Positions 9,091-18,537 are shown, numbered from the stretch's first letter. The stretch is DNA of 64,000 nt from CAVVEC01 sp963747105 (GCA_963747105.1 CAVVEC010000015.1:62001-126000), one strand, 5' to 3'. Numbers and translations: made by a program. The notes: generated by a model not told the origin, from the sequence alone.

Positions 9091-9672
9091 CTAGCAATCC
9101 ACTAAGTCAGCGAAGATCGAGAAACGCGGGCATTTCCGGGAGAGAACTTCCAAGTCAATTTCTTGGGCGATTTCGCGACACAACTCCGGGGTGCACGTGA
9201 CCTTGTGATCAGTGAGTAGTTTGCGGAGCCCATCCTTCGGATCATGCAGATCCTCTGGAGAGTCAAGCGACCGTGTTATGCGCCTTCCGCGCCGCCGCTC
9301 GCTCGCCGCGTTCAGGGCGTTGACATCCGCAAGCAGCCAGGCGTCCATCGCGTTACGAACAGCATGGAAACGAACGTCTAAGCGAAAGGGATACGGTCGC
9401 CCCTGAATCTTTGCCTGCATCTGAGCTTCGACCTCGGCTGGATTTTTTCCATCCGCATCGCGGATCACGACAGCCATATCTACGGGATCTCCCTCAACTT
9501 CGTGCTCAAGAGCCCGAAGTAGAACAGGGAATTCTTTCATCAGGTTAGTTTTTCCCCTGCAGACGAGTGCCTTGATGTGAATCTCGGGCGAAGTCAACCT
9601 CCGAATGAGGGCGTCGTAAACCGCTGAGTCATAATCACCCTCAACGATGATGCCATAACTATTTGCTGACAT
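9091..9672 (-). CDS. DUF4276/TOPRIM-like protein, partner of AAA ATPase
   Basis: 193 residues. The opening GIIVEGDYDSAVY has the glutamate-containing strand expected of a TOPRIM-like fold, and VVIRDADGKN gives the D-x-D motif. A basic helical region follows (SERRRGRR). This layout fits DUF4276, a TOPRIM-related nuclease-like family often paired with ABC-type AAA ATPases. Its start overlaps the end of the ATPase gene by 14 bp, so the two are translationally coupled. By analogy with PARIS (AriA/AriB) and OLD systems, it may be the effector of an anti-phage module. Family assignment is by motif only. Confidence 0.7.
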   Translation of the reverse strand: MSANSYGIIVEGDYDSAVYDALIRRLTSPEIHIKALVCRGKTNLMKEFPVLLRALEHEVEGDPVDMAVVIRDADGKNPAEVEAQMQAKIQGRPYPFRLDVRFHAVRNAMDAWLLADVNALNAASERRRGRRITRSLDSPEDLHDPKDGLRKLLTDHKVTCTPELCREIAQEIDLEVLSRKCPRFSIFADLVDC

Positions 9673-10846
9673 CGCTCAGCGCTCCGGAGTAGACAAGTTC
9701 GCCGAGTCCGACTTCTTCATCCTGGAGTAGCTTCTGAAGATGTGACTTACCGCTCGGGCGGCTGCAGACGGTCGCGCCCTCTCGCCTTTCAACAAATATG
9801 ATCTCGTCGAGTTTCATTTTGTCGACGACAAGCGGTGAGTGCGTCGTCATTACAATCTGTGGCCCCTCATGCTGGCGTTCCCATTCTTCCTGGGACTGCC
9901 GCAGTACTTCTAGGAGCGTCACTATGAGGCTCGGGTGCAGGTAGTTCTCTATGTCTTCTATGCAGTACAAACTGCCGGATCGATCGGGCGGAGCATAGAT
10001 GAGCGACAGGAAAGCGATGAATGCGAGTTCCCCGGCAGACATTTGCGACAGCGTAACTGGCCGGGTGAGATGCTTTTCATGGCTTCGCAGTGCGACGGTG
10101 GACTGCTGCGTTGGCGAGTTGAAGAGGCCCATGACTTGCGGCAATGCGTCGCGCAACACTTGTTGGATCCGTGCGAAGGAATCATCGTAATGTTCCGCTT
10201 GCAGGTTTAACAGCCATTGCGAGAGATTCTCTCCATGCTCCTGCAGGAACTGCACTTTCGCGGTCTGATTGGGAACGCGCATGAGAGAAGGAATCAGTTC
10301 ATAGAAACGCCACTTCCTGATCGTGGAACGCAGGAAGTTGCCGGGCCAGCCCGGGATTTCGAACTCCAACATGGACCTTGTCGGGTCCTTTACAGGAGCA
10401 GCGTCCGTTTGGTGTTGAATATTACAGAAGTATCTGTCGGAGCCACGGGTTTCAATCAAGTCATCCGCGGGAAGATCCGGGCCTCGCCGAAGCCACAACG
10501 TTTCGCTCGCAACCCGGAAGCTTTCCTGCAAGTCGGCTTGAATCGAGATCCCGTAATCCCAGCGCCACTCTGGGCCGTGTTCCGATGTCGTCCCGGAAAG
10601 TTGGATTGAGATGACCTGTTCATTTCCCCCCTTCCACAGCAACTCGCCAACACCTCGTGACAACATCGCGTTAGGTAGTGCCCAATTTCCGGCCGCCGCG
10701 AACGCCATGTCGTATATGAACCTGAACAGGTCAATCACGTTGCTTTTCCCAGCCATGTTCGCGCCCACCAGTACGTTGCGCGGGCCGAGGTCTAGGGTAA
10801 CGTCTTTCAAAGATTTGAAATTGTTAGCCCGAATATGTGTCAGCAT
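9659..10846 (-). CDS. AAA_21/OLD-like ABC-type ATPase
   Basis: 395 residues, starting MLTHIRANNFKSLKDVTLDLG, the typical opening of RecF/SMC-like AAA_15/AAA_21 ATPases. Walker A is GANMAGKS. A signature-like SQMSAGELAFIAF precedes Walker B SLYCIEDIENYLHP, followed by the H-loop IVMTTHSPLVVDKM. There is no transmembrane segment, so it is cytoplasmic. It is followed directly by the overlapping TOPRIM-like gene. Split ATPase/TOPRIM pairs of this kind act in phage defence (PARIS-like) and resemble a split OLD nuclease. It lies downstream of lptFG on the same strand after a 116-bp gap. Confidence 0.88.
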   Translation of the reverse strand: MLTHIRANNFKSLKDVTLDLGPRNVLVGANMAGKSNVIDLFRFIYDMAFAAAGNWALPNAMLSRGVGELLWKGGNEQVISIQLSGTTSEHGPEWRWDYGISIQADLQESFRVASETLWLRRGPDLPADDLIETRGSDRYFCNIQHQTDAAPVKDPTRSMLEFEIPGWPGNFLRSTIRKWRFYELIPSLMRVPNQTAKVQFLQEHGENLSQWLLNLQAEHYDDSFARIQQVLRDALPQVMGLFNSPTQQSTVALRSHEKHLTRPVTLSQMSAGELAFIAFLSLIYAPPDRSGSLYCIEDIENYLHPSLIVTLLEVLRQSQEEWERQHEGPQIVMTTHSPLVVDKMKLDEIIFVERREGATVCSRPSGKSHLQKLLQDEEVGLGELVYSGALSDVSK

Positions 10847-10962
10847 GTTCTATCGTCCGGCTAGAAATGCCTCACTAGCGAAAACCAATCGAACAGGAGG
10901 CACTCCTGCAGCCTTGCCTCACACTGTACCTCAAGTGCTCAAGCGATATCGAATTAAGGCAC

Positions 10963-13296
10963 CTACGTCGGCACCTTGAGAATCAAATACCCGCCCAGCA
11001 GGGCGAAAATCAAGTCCGGCGACCAGGCGGCCAGCACCGGTGGCAACTGGCTGATGTTCCCCATGGCCTCGAACAAGCCGGAGATGGTCCAGTACACCAC
11101 CGCGATTCCTACCGCCGTGGCGACTCCCGCGATCGCGCCCCGCCGTCCCGACGAAAGGGAGAAGGGAATCGCCAGCACCGCCATGACCAGCGTGATCACC
11201 GGAAACGCCAGCTTCTTTGCCAGTTGTACCCTGAGCCGTACGACCTCGAAGCCGCTTTGCTGCAGGTCACGGATGTAGCGCCGCAGTTCCTGGTAATTCA
11301 TCTCCGAGGATTGCTTGACTTCCTTCTTGAAGTAGGTAGGCGGTTCGCTCAGCTCAGCAAACGTGGATACATCAAAGGTTCGGTAGTTTTCGATGGCAGG
11401 GCCACGCAGGTTGCGCTCCCATCCCAGGGTGCAAACCCAGCGCTGCAGGCTGTCGTCCCAGTGGGCCCGCTCCGCGTAGATGCGTTCGGTTAATCGGAAA
11501 GTGACGGGATCGAATTGGAACGCCGAAAGTCTGCCGAACTGGTTACGCTCGGAGTCGAACAGTTGGTAATAGTAAATATTGGAATGCTGCCCGAAGATCC
11601 ATTTCCGGTCAGGATTCAGATAGGTCTGCGCCGGCTTGCCTTTGATCAGGTTGCGCAGCGCGTCCTGCCGCTTGTTGGCATAGGGCAAATAGAATTGATC
11701 GGAGAAGAATAGTCCTGTAGCTACTATCGCCGCAGCGACTAACACAGGCACCACAATGCGGTAGATACTGATGCCCGTCGCCTTGATCGCGGTGATCTCG
11801 TTCGAACGCTGCATCACGCCCAGGGTGATCAGTACCGCCAGCAGAATGCTAAGCGGCGCAATGTTGTAGAGAAAATAAGGCGAGACCGTCACCAGGTATT
11901 CTCCCACCACCAGCGGCGAGACCTGGTTGCGGAGGATGTCTCCCAGCAACTCGAATAAAGTGAACACCAGCAGGAGCATGAGGAACGTTGCCAGCACCAT
12001 GGCCAGATTCCCGCCAAAGTCACGCAGGACATAGTCGTCCAGGATCATGGGGAAGCGCGCGCTGAACACACGGCGCCGAGTGGACGCCCGCTCGAAGACG
12101 TCCTCGCCGCGGCCGCCGCGGAGCCTCCCCCTTCCTTCCTTCCATCCTGCTTGGAAAGGGTCCCACCGGCTCCACAAGGACGAAAGCTCAAACGGGCGAC
12201 GTTCCGCGCGCCACAGCAAGAATGCCCCGCCCAGGAAGAAAACGAGGTCCGCAAGCCAGACCCCGAACGGCGGCGACAGCCTTCCCTGCCGCGCCAGGGA
12301 AACTCCCACCAACGACAGCGAATAGTAAGCAAACACCAGCAGGATGGTCAGAACGAAACCTGTGGACTTGCCGCCCTTCTTCGACGAAAGGCCCAGGGGA
12401 ATTCCGACCAACGCCAGGACCAGACACGATGTGGGCAGAGCAAAGCGTCGGTGAAACTCGATCAGGTACCAGCGGGCCTGGGCTTGGTTTTTCTTAAGGC
12501 CCGCCTGCCGCCACAGTTCCCACGTGCTCATTTGCGGCACCGGCGCGGCTTCCTGGTCCTTCGCGCTATCCGTTTGCGGGACGGGAATCGGGATGTCTGT
12601 CTGCTCGAAAGTAGAAATCTGGTAATGGCTGGAATCCTTGGGATCAATTTCGTGCGTGGACCCATCGGTCAGATGGAGATGCAATGTCTCCGGCCCTTCA
12701 CTGACCAGAATGCCTTGTTGGGCGAGAGTAATGCGAGGGGAAGAAGGCGTGCTGGTATCTGCAATGAAAACACCCTTCCAGATCGCCGCCCCTTGAGCCG
12801 CCTTCACATTCTGGACGTAAAGCACGAGCTGCGGAAAGCCTTCGTAAAACACTCGCGGCTGAACTTCGAAGGATGCTTGCGAGGACTTCATCCGGTCCTG
12901 CAGGCGGGCCATTGCCGCCTGAGACAGAGGCGCCAGATAAACCCCGTTGACCACAGCCAGCACCCAGGCGACGAATGCAAAAATGGAAACGATACGCAAG
13001 AAAGTCCACACCCCGAGGCCACTCGCGCGCATGGCGGTGATTTCACTATCGGCGGCCAACCGGCTCAATCCGATCAGAATGCCCACCAACACCCCGGCGG
13101 GAATGCTGATGTTAAGCGCGACGGGAACGATGAAGAAGAAGACTTCAGCTACGCTTGGCAGGGGAGCACTGTTGCGGACCACCAGTTCGAGAATCTGTCC
13201 CAGATCGCGGGTGAACAGAACGAAGGTGAACACCGCCACGCCGATCAAGGCATGAGTCGTGACTTCGCGCAGAATGTAGCGGGTGAGGATCCGCAT
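10963..13296 (-). CDS. lptFG: LptF-LptG fusion, lipopolysaccharide export permease
   Basis: 777 residues, about twice the size of a normal LptF or LptG. The N-terminal half (about 1-370) starts MRILTRYILREV and carries a complete YjgP/YjgQ domain: three helices, a periplasmic beta domain and three helices. A linker rich in Arg and Gly (about 380-410) joins a second complete copy starting MILDDYVLRDFGGNLAMV. Together they would form the membrane heterodimer of the LPS transporter that works with LptB on the cytoplasmic side. No lptB is present nearby. The coding frame is intact over 2.3 kb, so the fusion is not an assembly artefact of a lost stop. Confidence 0.92.
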   Translation of the reverse strand: MRILTRYILREVTTHALIGVAVFTFVLFTRDLGQILELVVRNSAPLPSVAEVFFFIVPVALNISIPAGVLVGILIGLSRLAADSEITAMRASGLGVWTFLRIVSIFAFVAWVLAVVNGVYLAPLSQAAMARLQDRMKSSQASFEVQPRVFYEGFPQLVLYVQNVKAAQGAAIWKGVFIADTSTPSSPRITLAQQGILVSEGPETLHLHLTDGSTHEIDPKDSSHYQISTFEQTDIPIPVPQTDSAKDQEAAPVPQMSTWELWRQAGLKKNQAQARWYLIEFHRRFALPTSCLVLALVGIPLGLSSKKGGKSTGFVLTILLVFAYYSLSLVGVSLARQGRLSPPFGVWLADLVFFLGGAFLLWRAERRPFELSSLWSRWDPFQAGWKEGRGRLRGGRGEDVFERASTRRRVFSARFPMILDDYVLRDFGGNLAMVLATFLMLLLVFTLFELLGDILRNQVSPLVVGEYLVTVSPYFLYNIAPLSILLAVLITLGVMQRSNEITAIKATGISIYRIVVPVLVAAAIVATGLFFSDQFYLPYANKRQDALRNLIKGKPAQTYLNPDRKWIFGQHSNIYYYQLFDSERNQFGRLSAFQFDPVTFRLTERIYAERAHWDDSLQRWVCTLGWERNLRGPAIENYRTFDVSTFAELSEPPTYFKKEVKQSSEMNYQELRRYIRDLQQSGFEVVRLRVQLAKKLAFPVITLVMAVLAIPFSLSSGRRGAIAGVATAVGIAVVYWTISGLFEAMGNISQLPPVLAAWSPDLIFALLGGYLILKVPT

Positions 13297-13508
13297 GAGT
13301 CTTCGGTTAAAGGAAGTCTAGCATGCGCCTCATCGGTGGTTCGAGGACAGGCTCCTCGAATGAGGGGCAGGTCTGTGACTGTCAGATATGGCCGCTGCGG
13401 CATCTGAATCCTGGAACGCTGTTTGGCATTCAATGTGCCACGCATCTGTAAAACGACCTGGCCCCACCCCTCGGGCGAGGCGCTTAGAAAGGGCGGATAC
13501 CCTCCCCC

Positions 13509-13862
13509 ATGACCGTGTTGTGCGTGGATGATGATGCTTCAATCCGGGCGCTGTATGAAGCACTGTTGAGCAGGCACGGGTATGAAGTTCTTGCTGCCAA
13601 CAGTGGTCACCACGCACTCAACGTGTTCCAATCCAAAGGGAATGAGATTGATGCCGTCATCCTGGACTACGAGATGCCTGAAATGAACGGCTTGGAGCTG
13701 GCCGCGCGGCTCAAGCGACACGACCCAACCCTTCCCGTAATCATGATCTCAGGCTCGGCTCCTATACTGAAAGACATGGTCCCATTTGTGGACGCTGCCC
13801 TGGACAAAGGATCGCCGATCCGCAACATCGTGGATCGGCTGGAAGTCCTCCTGGCAAGCTGA
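13509..13862 (+). CDS. Stand-alone response regulator receiver protein
   Basis: 117 residues comprising one receiver domain and no output domain. The acidic pair is in CVDDDAS, the phospho-acceptor in VILDYEMPEMNG, Ser in MISGSAP and the conserved Lys in ALDKGSP. Single-domain receivers work in phosphorelays or bind partner proteins. No kinase is adjacent; flanking genes are divergent or convergent, so the partner is elsewhere. Confidence 0.9.
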   Translation: MTVLCVDDDASIRALYEALLSRHGYEVLAANSGHHALNVFQSKGNEIDAVILDYEMPEMNGLELAARLKRHDPTLPVIMISGSAPILKDMVPFVDAALDKGSPIRNIVDRLEVLLAS

Positions 13863-13969
13863 GGAAACACTCGGATCACAATCGAACTGGCATGACCTCG
13901 CACCACCCCGATAGCCATCCATCGCGCCGATGATTCGGCAGGACTGCCGATTATCCGGCTTGCCTGAAA

Positions 13970-14737
13970 TTACTGTTGTCCGGAACCCGACACGACTGTG
14001 CCCGAGTCCGTTTCCAGCAAAAGCATACCCGCGCCCCCATTGACGACCACGAAGCCGGCGTGCTGTGGCTGCTGACCCGAAATCTGGAAGGTCAACGTGC
14101 CGGTGCAATTCGACTTGATCGTATACGTCCCGGAGACCGACTGCGCGGAGAAGATCTGACCGGCCACGCTGCCGGACGCGGTACCGCTCAGGCTGCCCGC
14201 ACCGTCCAGAGTCAGCAGTCCGTTGAAGGCGACCGGCCCGACGCCAATGAAAGCCCCAGTCGATTGAACCCCGAAGGCGCCTTTGACTCCCGCCTTGGTG
14301 CAGGTCGCGCTGCCCTGCGCGTCTGCGTTGCTGATCCCGATGATTCCGGAGTCGGTTGTTACCGTCTGGATGCGCTTTCCACCGGAGAGAACCGTCAAAT
14401 CATAGTGCGACGCATTCTTACCTTTCCGGGTAACTGTGCCCGAGCCGGTGCAGTCCGCATTGACCGTGTAGGTCCCGGTGACAGAGCTGGTGGAAACGGT
14501 ACCCTCGACGCTCTGGGTTTGGGTGCCGGTAAAGGTACCTTGGCCATTCGCTGTGATGTGACCAATCGAGGCTTGGAGATTACCGCTGGTATCGGTATCC
14601 GTGCCGCCATACCCGTAGTTGCCCTTGATGTTGGCGTTTGAACAGCTCCCCCAGGCGGCGAGGCTGAGTGCAAAGACTGCAATCAGAGTCAAAGAGGCTG
14701 TGTGCAAGGTTTTGCAGATCATTTTTTTGCGGATCAT
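13970..14737 (-). CDS. Secreted protein with two Cys/Gly-rich repeat units
   Basis: 255 residues from MIRKKM, chosen because GGAG lies upstream at the right distance; an ATG at 14749 is the alternative. The signal peptide ends near AAWGSC. Two tandem units of about 115 residues each contain a Cys near the start, a GxYGYxG or GAFGVQS phrase, a repeated SxxSVxGTYTxxxxCTGT phrase and a closing TDSG. This layout is common in acidobacterial secreted proteins of unknown function. No catalytic motif is visible. Confidence 0.75.
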   Translation of the reverse strand: MIRKKMICKTLHTASLTLIAVFALSLAAWGSCSNANIKGNYGYGGTDTDTSGNLQASIGHITANGQGTFTGTQTQSVEGTVSTSSVTGTYTVNADCTGSGTVTRKGKNASHYDLTVLSGGKRIQTVTTDSGIIGISNADAQGSATCTKAGVKGAFGVQSTGAFIGVGPVAFNGLLTLDGAGSLSGTASGSVAGQIFSAQSVSGTYTIKSNCTGTLTFQISGQQPQHAGFVVVNGGAGMLLLETDSGTVVSGSGQQ

Positions 14738-14954
14738 TAGGGTCTCCATAGGCTTGCGGGCGATCGGGGGGATATCGCGGCTTAGAGCGCAAGCGGGAAG
14801 CAATGTTAGCGTGTCCCGCTCGGAGAGTCAAGCAAAACGGGCGTAGAGTGGGCGTAGAGTAGTGGCTGAATTTGAACTGCGAGGTTTTCAACGGACGTAG
14901 AAATCAAAGACGAAGGGGGAAAGGAAAAGCCAATGAAAAATCCAAGAAACTGTC

Positions 14955-14983
14955 TTGACACACGCTGCCAGGCATACTAGTAT
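14955..14983 (+). promoter_or_regulatory. Sigma70-type promoter of the gene at 15006
   Basis: TTGACA at 14955-14960 and TAGTAT at 14978-14983, separated by 17 bp, just ahead of the ORF. Because the -35 box covers the first ATG of the open frame, the transcript should begin near 14990 and translation must start further down, at GTG 15006. Confidence 0.55.
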
Positions 14984-15005
14984 AACGCTTGCCAGCATAG
15001 TAATC

Positions 15006-15578
15006 GTGATCAAGATACCCTACAAAGACGGCTACATCGAGTGCACCACCACCGAGGAAGCCATCGCGGTAATACAACATTTGGCGGCAGAGGAAACCAA
15101 AAGAAAGCAAGTCATTTGTTCAACCAGTTTGCTCCCTAAACATGCCGTCGATGAAGTGCTAAGGGAACGCGATGCGTTCTATGAAGCCACACAAACCAGT
15201 GCATGGACGCGGGAGTCCTTCTGGAAATTCCTTGAGAATATCGGTGACCCACAGAAACGGGTACTGAGTTTGCTAGTGCGGAATCGTAAGCAATCTGACG
15301 GTCTACTGCGTAAAGCTCTGAAGATCGACAGCAACCAAGCTCTCGCGGGCGTTCTCTCGGGCATTAGTAAACAAGCTGGCATTCTCAACATTTCGGCCCG
15401 AGCCGTTTACCTCGTTGAGGATGAACGAAGAGGAGGAGAACTGCAAAAGACTTACGTTATTGCAGATGACTTTTTGCATATGTGTGAAGAGATGAACTGG
15501 CCAGAAGAATGGCCAGATCGAATGGAGGACGATCCGACCGCTGCGAATAAAGAACGCACAAATAGCAAGACCCGTTAG
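15006..15578 (+). CDS. Hypothetical protein, possible winged-helix domain
   Basis: 190 residues if started at GTG 15006. The open frame extends back to an ATG at 14955, but that codon lies inside the predicted -35 box. The N-terminus VIKIPYKDGYIECTTTEEAI looks like a small beta unit. The middle region DPQKRVLSLLVRNRKQ to SNQALAGVLSGISKQA reads like a helix-turn-helix or winged-helix fold seen in hypothetical proteins. The tail is acidic. It is flanked by a strong promoter and a terminator-like hairpin, so it is a single-gene unit. Function unknown. Confidence 0.7.
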   Translation: MIKIPYKDGYIECTTTEEAIAVIQHLAAEETKRKQVICSTSLLPKHAVDEVLRERDAFYEATQTSAWTRESFWKFLENIGDPQKRVLSLLVRNRKQSDGLLRKALKIDSNQALAGVLSGISKQAGILNISARAVYLVEDERRGGELQKTYVIADDFLHMCEEMNWPEEWPDRMEDDPTAANKERTNSKTR

Positions 15579-15598
15579 AAGTGCGACCTTCTAACGGG
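15571..15598 (+). terminator. Stem-loop at the end of the 15006 gene
   Basis: CCCGTTAGAAG at 15571-15581 pairs perfectly with CTTCTAACGGG at 15588-15598 around a 6-base loop. The stop codon of the upstream gene lies inside the left arm. There is no T-tract, so it may act as an RNA 3' stabiliser or a weak terminator. Confidence 0.55.
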
Positions 15599-15682
15599 CC
15601 TTAAGACCGATGATCCGGCAAGCCAGAATGCCGGTCAGCCACTACCGGGTGGGGGGCTCGCTCTGATCGATGTTCCTCAGCC

Positions 15683-15949
15683 GTGGAAAGACTAGCTGAT
15701 GGGCAAATGGAAAAGGACCCGCCACGATCCCGCAGGACCTATCAGGACGAGGACGAGATAAAGCAGTTGCGCCGGGATGCTGCTCGCGTGCGCGAACTGG
15801 TTGAAATCGGCCTTGAAGCGGAGCCTGAATATATTGAGGTCATCAACAGATTGGAACCAGGGATCACGAAAGAGAGAAGGAAAGAGCTGATTATGCAGTT
15901 TCGCGACGCCGTTTATGAGCGGCAACAGCGCGATCTACCACGTCGTTGA
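15683..15949 (+). CDS. Small charged helical hypothetical protein
   Basis: 88 residues from GTG 15683, or 80 from ATG 15707. Almost wholly charged and helical: DEDEIKQLRRDAARVREL, then EPGITKERRKELIMQFRD. No family recognised. Its last 59 bases overlap the end of the minus-strand gene at 15891, a convergent overlap. Confidence 0.5.
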   Translation: MERLADGQMEKDPPRSRRTYQDEDEIKQLRRDAARVRELVEIGLEAEPEYIEVINRLEPGITKERRKELIMQFRDAVYERQQRDLPRR

Positions 15950-16106
15950 TTTCTTTGCGTGTTTTACGCAACTCTGCCGGCGTCATTTTCTCAGCCGCTG
16001 AATCAACAAGCTCATCCATGCTGTCGAGAAGAGTGTCGATCGCTTTTTTCGGCTTAACTGGCGATGTGCCCATTCGGCATCCCTTCTTTGGATTCGTACT
16101 TGCCAT
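15891..16106 (-). CDS. Small basic hypothetical protein
   Basis: 71 residues, starting MASTNPKKGCRMGTSP, with a helical core KAIDTLLDSMDELVDSAAEKM and a basic C-terminus KRRRETA. It is convergent with and overlaps the gene at 15683. The composition looks protein-like, but no domain is recognised and one of the two overlapping frames may be spurious. Confidence 0.45.
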   Translation of the reverse strand: MASTNPKKGCRMGTSPVKPKKAIDTLLDSMDELVDSAAEKMTPAELRKTRKEINDVVDRAVAAHKRRRETA

Positions 16107-16221
16107 TACAGTGTACCTTACGCGTCAAAACGGCGATGTGCCTACATCACCGAAGTCACTGCTCTATTAGATTACCGCATGGTCTGAAGAGTGGTATGGG
16201 CAGGACAAGACCCTCCCACGG

Positions 16222-18166
16222 CTATTCATGTTTCAAGAACAGAACCGCTAGCGGCGGCAGGATCAGGCTAAGGGAATAAGGGCGTCCATGTGCGGGCTGC
16301 TCTTCAGCTTGCACGCCGCCCGCGTTTCCCATACCGCTGCCGGCATAATCTCTGGCATCGCTGTTCAGGAGTTCCCGCCAGTATCCTCCAGAAGGAACGC
16401 CCAAGCGATACGCCAACCGGGGCACAGGGGTGAAGTTGCACACCACCACGATCTGTTTCCTTCGACGACCTTCCCTTGCGCAATAGGGAAATCGTGCTGG
16501 ACAGGCTGTCATTGCAGTCCACCCACTCGAATCCCGCGGGATCGTTATCCAGTTCATGCAGCGCCGGCTGCTCGCGATAGACCCGGTTCAACTGCTCGAC
16601 CCAGCTCTGCAATCCGCGGTGCACCGGATACTGCAGCACGTGCCACTCCAGGCTGCTGTCGTGGGTCCACTCCCGCACTTGTCCGAACTCGTCGCCCATG
16701 AACAGCAGCTTCTTGCCCGGCTGGGCAAACATGTAGCCGAACAGCAAGCGCAGGTTGGCGAAACGCTGCCACTCGTCCCCGGCATTTTGCCGATCAGCGA
16801 GCCTTTGCCGTGCACCACTTCATCATGCGAAAGCGGCAGCACGAAATTCTCGGTGAAGCCGTACAACATGCGGAAGGTCAGCTCATTGTGATGATACTTG
16901 CGATGGATGGGGTCGCGGCGAGAAGTACTCCAGCGTGTCGTGCATCCAGCCCATGTCCCACTTCAAGCCAAAGCCCAGTCCGCCCACGATAGATGGGGCG
17001 CGAAACCATGGGCCACGCCGTCGATTCCTCGGCAAACGTCTGGATGCCGGGATGCTCCCGGTACGCTTCCTGGTTGAACTGGCGCAGAAACTCGATGGCT
17101 TCCAGGTTCTCGCGCCCGCCGTACTGGTTGGGAAGCCATTCGCCCTCGTTGCGCGAGTAATCGAGATACAGCATGGAGGCGACCGCGTCCACGCGCAGCC
17201 CGTCGGCGTGATACTTGTCCAGCCAGAACATCGCGCTCGAAAGCAGGAAGCTGCGCACTTCGTTGCGCCCATAGTTGAAGATGTAGCGTCTTCCAGTCGG
17301 GATGGAATCCCTGGCGCGAGTCGGCGTGCTCGAACAAATGCGTGCCGTCGAAGTAAGCCAGCCCGTGCCCGTCGGAAGGGAAGTGCGAAGGCACCCAGTC
17401 GAGAATCACGCCAATCCCGTGCTGATGCAGATAGTCCACGAAGATACATGAAATCCTGCGGCGTGCCATAGCGCGAGGTCGGAGCGAAGTATCCCGTAGT
17501 CTGGTATCCCCAGGATCCGTAGAACGGATGCTCCATCACCGGCAGCAATTCGACATGGGTGAAACCCATGCGCTGAACATATTCGGCCAGTCGTGGCGCC
17601 AGTTCGCGATAAGTCAGCGGCCGGTTGTGTTCTTCCGGAACCCGCATCCAGGAGCCCAGATGCACTTCGTAAATGGAGATCGGCGCGCGCAGCGAATTCT
17701 TTTCCTTGCGCTTCTGCATCCAGTCCTGGTCCGACCAGTCGATACTCCAGGTCCCACACCACAGACGCGGTGCGCGGCGGCTTCTCGTGCAAGATCCCGA
17801 AGGGATCGGCCTTGTCGCACGACGTAGCCCGTGATGCCGCGAAGCGATATGGAACTTATAGAGCGCTCCCTTGGCCACGGCCGGGAATGAACCCTTCCCA
17901 GATTCCCGAACTGCCGCGAGCGTGCAGCGGGTGCGCGGGCGGATCCCAGCGATTGAAGCTGCCAATGACGCTCACTTCGCGCGCGTTCGGCGCCCATACG
18001 CTGAAACACACGCCGGGCTCGCTTGTCCGCAGCTGGTCAGGTGCGCGCCCAGCTTGTCGTAGGCGCGGTAATGGCGGCCTTCGTTGAAAAGATAGAGATC
18101 CTGCGGAGTGAGCAGGCTAACGTCGGCGCGGGAGCCGGGTACCAAGGTGTTGGGCGTTTTTTCCAT
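16222..18166 (-). CDS. glgB: 1,4-alpha-glucan branching enzyme, frameshifted
   Basis: Homology to GlgB runs across the whole span but in several frames. From ATG 18166, N-terminal phrases DLYLFNEGRHYRAYDKLG (CBM48 region) are followed in other frames by SIYEVHLGSW, MGFTHVELLPVMEHPFYGSWGYQ, the catalytic-domain phrases GIGVILDWVPSHFP, YHADGLRVDAVASMLYLDYS, and the C-terminal PSGGYWRELLNSDA and RPYSLSLILPPLAVLFLKHE. Total length (~648 aa) is normal for GlgB. It transfers alpha-1,6 branches in glycogen synthesis. At least four frame changes are needed (near 18010, 17800, 17450-17270, 16900, 16480), more than expected for one gene; sequence errors are more likely than true decay. Confidence 0.85.
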
Positions 18167-18401
18167 AGCAAGCAATACGCTTCCAGTGTACCGGAACCGA
18201 AATCGCTATGCGGGTTGACGGCGAGTGGTAGTGGGCGACTTTGATTCTCTGATCCGCCGCGGTCGACCGCCGAATCTGCGGCAGCCCCAGCCAGGGGAAG
18301 GGTGACGCGGGTTGAGAGTGCTTGAAAAAAGGCCTTGCACAAAACGCAAGGAGCGGGGCACCCCTGGGAATCTTCGCATGGAGCATTCGGAAAAAACGGA
18401 A

Positions 18402-18417
18402 TGTTCCACGTGGAACA
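18402..18417. promoter_or_regulatory. parS-like ParB-binding palindrome
   Basis: TGTTCCACGTGGAACA is a perfect 16-bp palindrome in a 450-bp intergenic gap. It differs from the general bacterial parS consensus TGTTNCACGTGAAACA by one base and keeps the GTTCCACGTGGAAC form known for some ParB proteins such as that of Myxococcus. It would be a chromosome-partition centromere site. No parA or parB is in the window. Confidence 0.65.
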
Positions 18418-18537
18418 ATCCCAAGACGGGAAGTCGGTGATTCGATGGTGGTTGCTTCTGCCGGGTCCGGGTCTTTGTTGCGAATTGCAATATCAACGAA
18501 AGTAGACTTGACAAGCGGGAAGGATGGCGCAAGCAGT

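Noticed and set aside
12151..13407. 418-codon open frame antisense to lptFG
   Set aside because: Opposes a well-conserved membrane protein and shows no domain; shadow of GC-rich codons.
15659..16106. Toxin-antitoxin module formed by the two small charged genes
   Set aside because: The genes are convergent and overlapping and not co-directional, and neither shows a known toxin or antitoxin motif.
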